Position numbers and translations under genes: made by a program | Notes under the pieces: model-generated | Told to the model about the DNA's origin: nothing | Database searches by the model: none | Seen by the model: the letters and a program-made list of their open reading frames with translations, nothing else | Source: Streptomyces longwoodensis | GTDB lineage: Bacteria; Actinomycetota; Actinomycetes; Streptomycetales; Streptomycetaceae | NCBI RefSeq assembly: GCF_001514125.1 | Contig: NZ_KQ948549.1 | Location: 643,232-707,231 of the forward strand | Direction: 5' to 3' | Length of the DNA stretch: 64,000 nt | Shown: piece after piece, positions 37,067-47,240 of the stretch | Layout of the letters: each line of letters opens with the position of its first letter | Numbering within the stretch: position 1 is the first letter of the stretch

Positions 37067-37937
37067 CCCGACGCCCCCGCACCACCCGCCGAGCGTCCCG
37101 CCCCCGCACCCGCACCCGGACATGAACCGGATCGTCGGCAGCCACGACCTGCTGCTCGTCACCCTCGACACCCTCCGCCACGACGTCGCCGAAGAACTGG
37201 CCGCCGCAGGCCGCCTGCCGAACCTCGCCCGCCACCTGCCCGGCGGCCGCTGGGAGGAGCGGCACGCCCCGGGCAGCTTCACCTACGCCTCCCACCAGGC
37301 GATCTTCGCCGGGTTCCTGCCCACCCCCGCGTCCCCCGGCCCGCACCCGCGGCTGTTCGCGGCCCGCTTCGCCGGCAGCGAGACCACGGCGGACGGCACC
37401 TACGTGTACGACACCCCCGACCTGGTGAGCGGTCTCGCGGCGGCCGGCTACCACACGGTCTGCGTCGGGGGAGTGGGCTTCTTCAACCGGCAGGGCCCGC
37501 TCGGCTCGGTGCTGCCCGGCCTGTTCCAGGAGGCCCACTGGGAACCGGAGTTCGGCGTCGCCTCGCCCACCTCCTTCGAGGCCCAGGTCGCCTGCGCCGA
37601 GCGCGTCGTGCGCCGACTGCCCGCCGACCGGCGCCTGTTCCTCTTCGTGAACGTCTCGGCGCTCCACCAGCCCAACTGGTTCCACCTGCCCGGCGCCACC
37701 CGCGAGGCCGGCGACACCCGCGCCTCGCACGCCGCCGCGCTGGAGTACGTCGACCGGCACATCGGCCGCCTGTTCGCCGCGGCGAGCAGCAGGCGCCGCT
37801 GCTTCGCCGTCGTCTGCTCCGACCACGGCACCGCCTACGGCGACGACGGCTACACCGGCCACCGCATCGGCCACCCGTCGGTCTGGACCGTGCCCTACGC
37901 CCACTTCTTCCTCGACGGGGAGGCGACCACCCCATGA
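37053..37937 (+). CDS. STM4013/SEN3800 family alkaline-phosphatase-superfamily hydrolase
   Basis: 294 aa. LLLVTLDTLRHDV gives the first metal-binding Asp (Asp39), GSFTYASHQAIFAGFLP the nucleophile region (Thr77 or the adjacent Ser), and VVCSDHGTAYGDDGYTGHRIGH the later Asp/His ligands of the sulfatase/alkaline phosphatase superfamily. No CxPxR motif for formylglycine is present, so it is more likely a phosphatase or phosphodiesterase than a classical sulfatase. The N-terminal 23 residues are Pro/His-rich; Met24 (37122) is an alternative start. Overlaps both neighbours. Confidence 0.85.
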   Translation: MRSPDPTPPHHPPSVPPPHPHPDMNRIVGSHDLLLVTLDTLRHDVAEELAAAGRLPNLARHLPGGRWEERHAPGSFTYASHQAIFAGFLPTPASPGPHPRLFAARFAGSETTADGTYVYDTPDLVSGLAAAGYHTVCVGGVGFFNRQGPLGSVLPGLFQEAHWEPEFGVASPTSFEAQVACAERVVRRLPADRRLFLFVNVSALHQPNWFHLPGATREAGDTRASHAAALEYVDRHIGRLFAAASSRRRCFAVVCSDHGTAYGDDGYTGHRIGHPSVWTVPYAHFFLDGEATTP

Positions 37938-39331
37938 CCGCGACGGCGACCGGGACCCCGGCGACGGCCACCACGGCGTCCCCGTACCAGAGTTACGTCT
38001 ACGCCTACCCGCACAAGACCGCGTACCGCCCGCTGCCCGACCGCCCGGCGCTGCGCACCCTGTGGGCCGACGAGCCCAAGGACGCGCTCTCGCTGTACCT
38101 GCACGTCCCGTTCTGCGAGGTCCGCTGCGGCTTCTGCAACCTGTTCACCCGGATCGGCGCCCCGGACGGCCTGACCACCGCCTACCTGGACGCGCTGGAC
38201 CGCCAGGCGACCGCCGTCCGCGAGGCCCTGGAGGACGGCGGGCGGGGCCGGGACGGCGCGGGCGGCCGGGGCGGGCTCCGCTTCGCGACGGCCGCGTTCG
38301 GCGGGGGCACGCCCACCTTCCTGACCGCCGCCGAGCTGACCCGGCTGTGCGACATCGCCGAGCACCGGATGGGCGCCGACCTGCGGGCCGTGCCGCTGTC
38401 CGTGGAGGCCTCGCCCGCGACGGCCACCGCCGACCGCCTCGCGGTCCTGGCCGAGCGCGGCGCCACCCGGCTCAGCCTCGGTGTGCAGAGCTTCGTCGAC
38501 TCCGAGGCGCGCGCCGCCGTACGCCCCCAGCGCCGGGCGGACGTGGAGGCGGCCCTCGCCCGCGTCCGCGAGGCGCGCATACCGGTGCTGAACATCGACC
38601 TCATCTACGGCATCGACGGCCAGACGGACGCCACCTGGCTCCACTCGCTGGACGCGGCCCTGGCCTGGCGACCGGAGGAGCTGTACCTCTACCCGCTGTA
38701 CGTCCGCCCCCTCACCGGCCTCGACCGCCGCCGCGGCGGCCCCGACCCGGCCTGGGACGCGCAGCGGCTGCGCCTGTACCGCCTCGGCCGCGACCACCTC
38801 CTCGCCCACGGCTACACGCAGCAGTCCATGCGCATGTTCCGCCGCGCCGACGCACCGCCCCAGGGCGCGGACGACTACGCCTGCCAGACCGACGGCATGA
38901 TCGGCCTGGGCTGCGGCGCCCGGTCGTACACGGCCGGGCTGCACTACTCGTTCGACTACGCCGTCGGCATGCACGAGATCCGCGGCATCATCGACGACTA
39001 CGTGTCCCGCCCGGCCGCCGACTTCGCCCGCGCCGAGCACGGCCGGCGGATGACCCCGGACGAGGCCCGCCGCCGCCACCTGCTGCAGTCCCTGCTGCAG
39101 GCCGAGGGCCTGGACACCGACGACTACCGCGCCCGCTTCGGCGCCGGCCCCGCCGACCACTTCGGCCCCGAGCTGGACCGGTTCGCCGCGCGCGGCTGGC
39201 TGGCGGACGACGGCCCGGGCTCACCGCGGCTGCGGCTCACCCCCGAGGGGCTGGCCCACTCCGACGCGATCGGCCCGGAGCTGTTCTCCCCGGCGGTACG
39301 GGCCGCGATGGCCGCGTACGAGCGGAAGTAG
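37934..39331 (+). CDS. STM4012 family radical SAM protein (HemW/HemN-like)
   Basis: 465 aa. LHVPFCEVRCGFCNL holds the 4Fe-4S Cys61, Cys65 and Cys68 of CxxxCxxC. FGGGTPTFL, SVEASPATA, RLSLGVQSF and NIDLIYGIDGQT are the SAM-binding and barrel motifs shared with coproporphyrinogen dehydrogenase/HemW, and the C-terminal winged-helix-like part is also present. It is often annotated as oxygen-independent coproporphyrinogen III oxidase, but the context argues against haem synthesis. The ATG overlaps the stop of the upstream hydrolase by four bases. Confidence 0.88.
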   Translation: MTATATGTPATATTASPYQSYVYAYPHKTAYRPLPDRPALRTLWADEPKDALSLYLHVPFCEVRCGFCNLFTRIGAPDGLTTAYLDALDRQATAVREALEDGGRGRDGAGGRGGLRFATAAFGGGTPTFLTAAELTRLCDIAEHRMGADLRAVPLSVEASPATATADRLAVLAERGATRLSLGVQSFVDSEARAAVRPQRRADVEAALARVREARIPVLNIDLIYGIDGQTDATWLHSLDAALAWRPEELYLYPLYVRPLTGLDRRRGGPDPAWDAQRLRLYRLGRDHLLAHGYTQQSMRMFRRADAPPQGADDYACQTDGMIGLGCGARSYTAGLHYSFDYAVGMHEIRGIIDDYVSRPAADFARAEHGRRMTPDEARRRHLLQSLLQAEGLDTDDYRARFGAGPADHFGPELDRFAARGWLADDGPGSPRLRLTPEGLAHSDAIGPELFSPAVRAAMAAYERK

Positions 39332-39340
39332 TGCTGTCCC

Positions 39341-40234
39341 ATGGACCTGACGATCCTGTACCGCGGGCCGCTGGCCTCGTGCGACTACGACTGCCCGTAC
39401 TGCCCGTTCGCCAAGCGGCGCGACAGCACGGCGCAGTTGCGCACGGACCGGGCCTGCCTGGACCGCTTCACCGGCTGGGTGGCCGGGCAGACCGCTGACC
39501 GCCTGTCGATCCTGTTCACGCCCTGGGGCGAGGGGCTGGTGCGCTCCTGGTACCGGCGCGCCCTGGTCGACCTGTCCCGGCTGCCGCACGTGCGGCGCGT
39601 CGCCATCCAGACCAACCTGAGCTGCCGCACCGACTGGCTCGCGGACGCCGACCCCGACACCGTGGCCCTGTGGTGCACGTACCACCCGGGCCAGACCCCC
39701 TACGACCGCTTCGTCGCCAAGTGCCGTGACCTCGCGGACCGGGGCGTCCGCCACAGCGTCGGCATCGTCGGCCTGCCCGAGCACCTCGACGCGGCCCGCC
39801 GCCTGCGCGCCGACCTGCCCGCGCACGTCTACCTCTGGGTGAACGCCGCCGAGGGCCACACCTACGACGATGCCGAGGCCGACCGGTGGACCGCCCTCGA
39901 CCCGCTGTTCCCCTACAGCCGCCACCCGCACGCCAGCGCCGGACTGCCCTGCCGCACCGGCGAGTCGGTCGTCTCCGTCGACGGCGAGGGCACCGTCCGC
40001 CGCTGCCACTTCGTGCGCGCCGAGCTCGGCAACCTCTACGACGGCTCGTACCGCACGGCCCTGCGCCCGCGTCCCTGCCCCCTGGCCGTGTGCGACTGCC
40101 ACATCGGCTACGTCCACCTCGAAACCCTGCCGCTGTACGACGAGTTCGCGGGCGGAGTCCTCGAACGCATCCCCGCGCGCCCGGTCGACGGACCCACGTT
40201 TGCCGCGCGCCGCGGGGGTATGCGACTACCATGA
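39341..40234 (+). CDS. STM4011 family radical SAM protein
   Basis: 297 aa. The radical SAM Cys cluster is Cys14, Cys18 and Cys21 in ASCDYDCPYCPFAKRR. The C-terminal part has a second Cys set (204, 222, 246, 251, 253) within LPCRTG, RRCHF and CPLAVCDCHIGY, reminiscent of SPASM/twitch auxiliary clusters used in peptide modification. It starts 9 bases after the STM4012 stop and overlaps the next gene by four bases (ATGA). Two radical SAM enzymes in one operon imply two radical steps on the same product (inference). Confidence 0.88.
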   Translation: MDLTILYRGPLASCDYDCPYCPFAKRRDSTAQLRTDRACLDRFTGWVAGQTADRLSILFTPWGEGLVRSWYRRALVDLSRLPHVRRVAIQTNLSCRTDWLADADPDTVALWCTYHPGQTPYDRFVAKCRDLADRGVRHSVGIVGLPEHLDAARRLRADLPAHVYLWVNAAEGHTYDDAEADRWTALDPLFPYSRHPHASAGLPCRTGESVVSVDGEGTVRRCHFVRAELGNLYDGSYRTALRPRPCPLAVCDCHIGYVHLETLPLYDEFAGGVLERIPARPVDGPTFAARRGGMRLP

Positions 40235-40656
40235 GTGAAACGAACAACGACACGAGCAAGCAGTCCGCCACCCGGCAGACGGCGTCCAAGGCCCGCCGCA
40301 CGGCGGGCAAGGCGACCGCTCCGGCGGCCCAGACGGCGAGGAAGACCGCCGACGCCGCCGGTGACGCGGCGTCAACGGCCAAGGGCGGCGCGGCGCGTGC
40401 CGCGGACGCGACGAGCGGTGTCGCCCACTCGGCCGCCGACGCCGTGGCCACGGGCCGCAAGGCCGTCATCACCGCCTCGGGTCACGTCGCGGCGACCGCC
40501 AAGACGGCCTGGACGGTGATCGCCCACCGCAAGCTGGTCGCCGCGGGCGTCGGCGCCGGCATCACCGCGCTGAGCGCCGCGTCCTACGCCCTGGGCCGCC
40601 GCTCCGGCCACCAGCCGCAGGGGCCGCTCACGCGCCTCACCAACGGCCGGATCTGA
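40231..40656 (+). CDS. Ala/Lys/Thr-rich protein with C-terminal membrane helix, coupled to STM4011
   Basis: 141 aa. Residues ~5-95 are low-complexity Ala/Thr/Lys/Arg helix (TASKARRTAGKATAPAAQTA, KTADAAGDAASTAK), similar in composition to histone H1-like or LEA-like proteins. Residues ~103-123 (KLVAAGVGAGITALSAASYALG) are a Gly/Ala-rich hydrophobic helix, then GRRSGHQPQGPLTRLTNGRI. The start overlaps the STM4011 stop (ATGA), so it is translated with the radical SAM operon. It may be an unrelated tail gene or a target/effector of the system; nothing decides this from sequence. Confidence 0.72.
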   Translation: MSETNNDTSKQSATRQTASKARRTAGKATAPAAQTARKTADAAGDAASTAKGGAARAADATSGVAHSAADAVATGRKAVITASGHVAATAKTAWTVIAHRKLVAAGVGAGITALSAASYALGRRSGHQPQGPLTRLTNGRI

Positions 40657-40716
40657 CGTCCTGGCGACGACAGGCGCGCGGGCCGCACAGCGGCGCCCGC
40701 GCCGACCCGGCCCACC

Positions 40717-40765
40717 GACGCGTCCTTCCCCCACGTGATTCCTTGCTGCGGGGGAGGGGCGCGTC
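40717..40765. terminator. bidirectional hairpin after the STM operon
   Basis: GACGCGTCCTTCCCCC (40717-40732) pairs with GGGGGAGGGGCGCGTC (40750-40765) with few mismatches around a 17-base loop, between the STM operon tail (+) and the GNAT gene (-). Confidence 0.7.
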
Positions 40766-40811
40766 GCTGTGTCGACTGCTGTGCTCCGAGGCCCGGTTGG
40801 GGTAGGGCGAC

Positions 40812-41825
40812 TCACGGGCGGCAGGGCAGGGCGACCTCCCACGTGTCGACCGCGTAGTGGACGGTCATCCCGTGGCGGGCGTAGAGCGCGGGCGCCCCGG
40901 TGGTGTTCGCGGTGTCCACGCCCAGCCCCACGGTGTCCCGCCCCCGCGCCGCGAACGCGGCGAACGCCTGGCGCAGCAGCAGCCCTCCGAGCCCGCGCCC
41001 GCGTGCCTCGCGCAGCACGCCCACGCTGCGGATCCAGCCCATCGCGGCACGGTCGTCACGGGCGATCAGGAAGCCGGCGTCGCCGAGGTCGTCGGTGGTG
41101 ACGATCCACACGAGCGACCAGTCGAGCCCGTCCGCGTCGACGTCGTGCAGCCAGGAGGACAGTCCGCGCGGCTGGAAGTCGAAGTGGCCGGCGAACGCGG
41201 CCTGGTACAGCGCGTGGACGCGCGCCCGGTCGGCCGGCGCGGTGCAGGCCCGGACCCGTACGCCCGTCGGCGGCGGCACCGGACGGTCCCCGGCCGGGTC
41301 CAGCGGCCGCCGCAGCACGTGGTACCGCCGTACGACACCCCAGCCGCGCTCTTGGAGCAGGCGGACGTCGAGCGTGGGCCGGACGTTGAGGTGCAGGTGC
41401 ACCACCGCCCGTCCGGCGCCGTTCTCCCGCGCCCTCTCCCGGGCCCGCGCCTGGAGCGCGTCCAGCACGAGCTCCCCGGCCCGCTGGTGGCCGGGCAGCA
41501 CGTAGTGGTCCACGTCGATGCGCTCACCCCCGGACTCGTCCCACAACAGCCCGTAGGCCACGAGCCGTTCCCCGTCGAACGCGAGCCACGAGTCCCGCGC
41601 CAGGTCGACCTCGGGGTGCTTCAGGTCGGCCTCGACCGTGTGCAGGTCCGTCTCCGGCCGTCCGATCTCCAGCACGTCGACGGCGTTCAGCAGCTCGGTC
41701 ACCGCGGGGGAGTCGTCGAGCGCGGCGGGGCGCAGGGCGTAGGGGGTGTCTTGTCGATCAGGCCGGGCTCGCGGCGTCTGGCACCGCGCCTCGCCGCGTT
41801 GTCGTCGGTCCCCGATGCTCCGCAT
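40812..41825 (-). CDS. two-domain GNAT acetyltransferase with element-derived N-terminus
   Basis: 337 aa as called. Residues ~29-170 and ~190-337 are two GNAT modules; the second has the acetyl-CoA loop VGVLREARGRGLGGLLLRQAF. Residues 1-28 (MRSIGDRRQRGEARC...) are encoded inside the hairpin element 41742-41901; true GNAT homology starts at YALRPAALDDSPAVTE. The start at 41825 has GGAGGAGGG five bases upstream, also inside the element. Directly beyond the element the minus strand reads ATG TCC TA, so the ancestral gene probably began M-S-Y-A-L-R-P; that ATG now meets TAG as third codon. A GTG at 41897 is a less likely start. It lies downstream of rox in the same direction. Confidence 0.8.
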   Translation of the reverse strand: MRSIGDRRQRGEARCQTPRARPDRQDTPYALRPAALDDSPAVTELLNAVDVLEIGRPETDLHTVEADLKHPEVDLARDSWLAFDGERLVAYGLLWDESGGERIDVDHYVLPGHQRAGELVLDALQARARERARENGAGRAVVHLHLNVRPTLDVRLLQERGWGVVRRYHVLRRPLDPAGDRPVPPPTGVRVRACTAPADRARVHALYQAAFAGHFDFQPRGLSSWLHDVDADGLDWSLVWIVTTDDLGDAGFLIARDDRAAMGWIRSVGVLREARGRGLGGLLLRQAFAAFAARGRDTVGLGVDTANTTGAPALYARHGMTVHYAVDTWEVALPCRP

Positions 41826-41901
41826 CGACTCCCTCCTCCGCCTTGCGATGCACGGCACCAGACGCCGCTCCCTGATCCGGCCTGATCGACAAGACACCCC
41901 C
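41742..41901. mobile_element. 160-bp MITE-like element inserted at the 5' end of the GNAT gene
   Basis: The ends are 25-base perfect inverted repeats beginning GGGGGTGTCTTGTCGATCAG (left, plus strand; the right end is the same on the minus strand), with further inner similarity (GCGGCGTCTGG both sides). TA on each side (41740-41741, 41902-41903) looks like a target duplication, as for IS630/Tc1-type elements (family knowledge). Element plus one TA is 162 bp, a multiple of three. No transposase is encoded. It carries GGAGGAGGG and an ATG on the minus strand, which now serve the GNAT gene. Confidence 0.78.
41831..41839 (-). promoter_or_regulatory. element-borne Shine-Dalgarno for the GNAT gene
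   Basis: On the minus strand GGAGGAGGG is followed by five bases and then ATG (41825). This near-perfect anti-16S match lies wholly inside the inserted element. The presumed original ATG at 41909 has no comparable site nearby. Confidence 0.7.
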
Positions 41902-41994
41902 TAGGACATGCGGCCAGCGTCGGCCGCACGCCCCCCGCCCGCAACGCAATTTCCCCGGACCCCCGCCCGCTCGGCTCCGGAGCGCGGACCGTGC

Positions 41995-44770
<2,776 letters not shown>

Positions 44771-44836
44771 GCCCTGCGGGTATCCCGCGTCCGACGGTCC
44801 ACTCCCCACCGGCCGCGCACGGGACGTCCGTTGTGC

Positions 44837-45556
44837 TCAGCGGTCGCGGGAACGGCCCAGGACGTCCCTGACGTGGACGCGGACCGTCTCCCGGGCGCCG
44901 GTGGGGAGCGCGGCGAGGTCGGAGCGCTCCAGCGCGTCCAGGACCGGGTCCACGCCGGTGCCGCAGGGCGCGGTCGCGCGGAGCACGTCGTAGCCGTCGC
45001 GGACGGCGACGCGCAGGATCCGCTCGCCGCCCTCGGCGTGCACCGCGCTCGCCACCACCAGCGGCGGCGGACCGCCCGCCTCGCCGGGCGCCTTGTGGTA
45101 GCCGCTGGTGAGGGGCACCCGCCAGCGGATGCTCAGCAGGAGCTGACGTTTCTCCACCACCTCGGCCAGGTCGGTCTCGTACACGCCCGCCTGCTCCAGC
45201 ACGGTGGCCCGGGCGTCCAGGACGAGGGCCGCGGGCAGCAGGCAGCGCAGGGTGCTGCCCACGATGTTCCCGCCGACGGTCGCCGTCCGGCGCACGGCAC
45301 CCGTGCCCACGGTGGCCGCCGCGGCGCGCAGCACCTCGGGCACCCGGTCGTCGACCTGGTGCAGCCGTACGGCCGAGCCCAGCACGTCGGGTCCTATCGC
45401 CGTGGCCTCCGGCAGGTGCCGCAGGGACACGGCCTGTTCGGGGAAGCCGTCGCGCTGGAAGGCGGCCCACACGAGGGTGGCCCCGCCGATCGGGACGGCT
45501 CCCTCGGCGACGCACTCCCGCGCTTCGGACAGGGACGTGGGCAGACGCAACAACAC
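44837..45556 (-). CDS. orphan molybdopterin dehydrogenase FAD-binding subunit
   Basis: 239 aa. MLLRLPTSLSEARECVAEGAVPIGGATLVW begins the FAD-binding (CoxM/XdhB-type) domain; VRRTATVGGNIVGSTLRCLLPAALVLDA is its second FAD loop; and the C-terminal CO-dehydrogenase flavoprotein domain follows. Normally this subunit is encoded with a Mo subunit and a 2Fe-2S subunit (xdhB with xdhA/xdhC); neither is adjacent here. It may serve a distant enzyme or have a new role. GTG start. Confidence 0.82.
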   Translation of the reverse strand: MLLRLPTSLSEARECVAEGAVPIGGATLVWAAFQRDGFPEQAVSLRHLPEATAIGPDVLGSAVRLHQVDDRVPEVLRAAAATVGTGAVRRTATVGGNIVGSTLRCLLPAALVLDARATVLEQAGVYETDLAEVVEKRQLLLSIRWRVPLTSGYHKAPGEAGGPPPLVVASAVHAEGGERILRVAVRDGYDVLRATAPCGTGVDPVLDALERSDLAALPTGARETVRVHVRDVLGRSRDR

Positions 45557-45875
45557 AGCGGCAGACCTGCCTTCCCGACGGGCCCACGGCGGCGCGGCGC
45601 GCCCCCGCGACCTCGTGATCAGTGGTGACCGGCATTGTCCCCGGCGGGCCCGGGGCGCATCCAGGGTTCACACTCCGGCGCCGTGCGCCCCCCGGGGGAT
45701 GCGCGGCCCGCGTGGGACCCATCGCCCGCCCCGTCCGGACGCGCCGCTGCCCGCCCCGCCGCTCCACGCGCGCGTGAGAGCCCCGGACCTCACCCCGCCC
45801 ACCCCCTGGGTATCGTGACCGCGACCCCCTTCCACCGGTGCCCGCCCGTGCCCCTCCGGGCGCGTGAGGAGTGAC
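45557..45875. other. 319-bp divergent intergenic region
   Basis: Between the FAD-subunit gene (-) and the aminotransferase (+). It is very GC-rich with several short self-complementary runs (for example GGCGGGCCCGGGGCGC near 45637) but no clear operator, RNA or open frame was seen. It must contain both promoters. Confidence 0.5.
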
Positions 45876-47102
45876 GTGAGCCAGGCAGACGTCGTCGTCG
45901 CCCCCCGTCCGTTGTCGCTGGACGACGGCAGCCCCGCCGCCCGGGCGTGGACCCTCGACCCCGGGATGCTGCACCTGAACCACGGCTCCTTCGGCGCCGT
46001 CCCCCGGGTGGCGCAGGAGCGCCAGAACGAGCTGCGGGCCGAGATGGAGCGCGCGCCGGTCGCCTGGTTCCCGGCGCTGCCCGGCCGGATCGCCGCCACG
46101 CGGTCCCGGGTCGCCGACTTCCTGCGCACCGACGCCGGGGACCTGGCCCTGGTGCCCAACGCCAGCGCCGGGGCGAGCGTCGTCCACGCCGCCCTGGCCG
46201 CCCGCCCCGGCGGCGACGTGGTGGTCACCGACCACGGCTACGGGGCCGTCACGATGGGCGCGGAGCGACTGGCCCGGCGCTGGGGCGGCCGGGTGCGCAC
46301 GGCGCGCGTGCCCCTGGACGCCGACGCCCGGCAGGCGTCCGGGGCGGTGCTGGCGGAGGTGGACGAGCGGGTCGCGCTCGTCGTGGTCGACCAGATCACC
46401 TCGGCGACCGCCCGCCGCCTGCCGGTGGGGGCGGTGGGTGCGGAGCTGGCCGGGCTCGGTGTGCCGTTCCTGGTCGACGGTGCCCACGCGCCCGGGCTGC
46501 TGGCCGCACCCCTGGACGGACTGGTCTGCGACGCCTGGGTGGGCAACCTGCACAAGTGGGGCTGCGCCCCGCGTGGCACGGCGGCCCTGGTCGCGCGCGG
46601 CCCCCTGCGCGAGGAGCTGCACCCGCTGATCGACTCGTGGGGCGCGGCCGAGCCCTACCCGGACCGCTTCGACCACCAGGGCACCTTGGACGCCACCGGC
46701 TGCCTCGCCGCACCCACGGCCCTGGACTTCGTGGAGCGGACCTGGAGTTGGGACGCCGCCCGGCGCTACCTGGACGAACTGGCCGAGTACGGCGCGCGGG
46801 TGGTCGCGGAGGCCTTCACGGGACCGGGAGCCGGCGCGGTCGACGTCGGGATGCCCGTGCCGGGCATGCGGCTGGTCCGGCTCCCGGAGGGGCTGGCCGC
46901 CACCCGCGTCGAGGCGGACGCGCTGCGCGACCGGGCGACCGCCGAGCTGGGTGCGGAGGCCGCGTTCACCAGTTTCGCGGGCGTCGGGTACCTGCGCCTG
47001 TCCGCCCACGTGTACAACACCCCCGAGGACTACGAGCGGTTCGCCGAGCGGTGCGTACCGGTGGTCCGGCGCTGGGCGCGCGAGGCGCCGACCGGGCTGT
47101 AA
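45876..47102 (+). CDS. class V aminotransferase (isopenicillin-N-epimerase-like)
   Basis: 408 aa, PLP enzyme. MLHLNHGSFGAVPRVAQERQ is the typical N-terminus of the epimerase-like subgroup; NASAGASVVHAAL binds phosphate, VDGAHAPG contains the Asp/His pair over the cofactor ring, and NLHKWGCAPRGTAAL holds the Schiff-base Lys. Many such proteins act as cysteine desulfurase-like lyases or epimerases; the true reaction is unknown. The GTG at 45876 with GAGGAG is favoured over 45864. The neighbouring minus-strand gene is divergent, so it has its own promoter. Confidence 0.86.
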   Translation: MSQADVVVAPRPLSLDDGSPAARAWTLDPGMLHLNHGSFGAVPRVAQERQNELRAEMERAPVAWFPALPGRIAATRSRVADFLRTDAGDLALVPNASAGASVVHAALAARPGGDVVVTDHGYGAVTMGAERLARRWGGRVRTARVPLDADARQASGAVLAEVDERVALVVVDQITSATARRLPVGAVGAELAGLGVPFLVDGAHAPGLLAAPLDGLVCDAWVGNLHKWGCAPRGTAALVARGPLREELHPLIDSWGAAEPYPDRFDHQGTLDATGCLAAPTALDFVERTWSWDAARRYLDELAEYGARVVAEAFTGPGAGAVDVGMPVPGMRLVRLPEGLAATRVEADALRDRATAELGAEAAFTSFAGVGYLRLSAHVYNTPEDYERFAERCVPVVRRWAREAPTGL

Positions 47103-47133
47103 CCCCTCGTAACACCCAAGTGCGGCACGGCCC

Positions 47134-47162
47134 TTGACGGGGGAGCCGGCCAGTGGTGATCC
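47134..47162 (+). promoter_or_regulatory. putative vegetative promoter of the secreted hydrolase
   Basis: TTGACG (47134-47139), 17 bases, then TGATCC (47157-47162), about 80 bp before the GTG at 47241. It resembles a HrdB-type promoter with a weak -10. Confidence 0.45.
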
Positions 47163-47240
47163 TGCGTCAGCAACGTTGCGCTGGTCATGACAAGCATGGG
47201 GGGTCGACCGCGCCACCCCGCCGACCGAGGGACGTGCACC

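Noticed and set aside
37934..39331. Coproporphyrinogen III oxidase (hemN) for the STM4012 protein
   Set aside because: Although motifs resemble HemW/HemN, the gene is embedded in the STM4011-4015 operon and no other haem genes are present.
35816..40656. A RiPP biosynthetic cluster around the two radical SAM genes
   Set aside because: No short Cys- or core-containing precursor frame with a ribosome site, no RRE-like or peptidase partner was seen; the AKT-rich protein is not a typical precursor. Kept as an uncharacterised system instead.
41758..41949. 63-codon frame inside and beyond the 160-bp element
   Set aside because: It crosses the element boundary in a different frame from the GNAT gene and has no ribosome site or homology cue.
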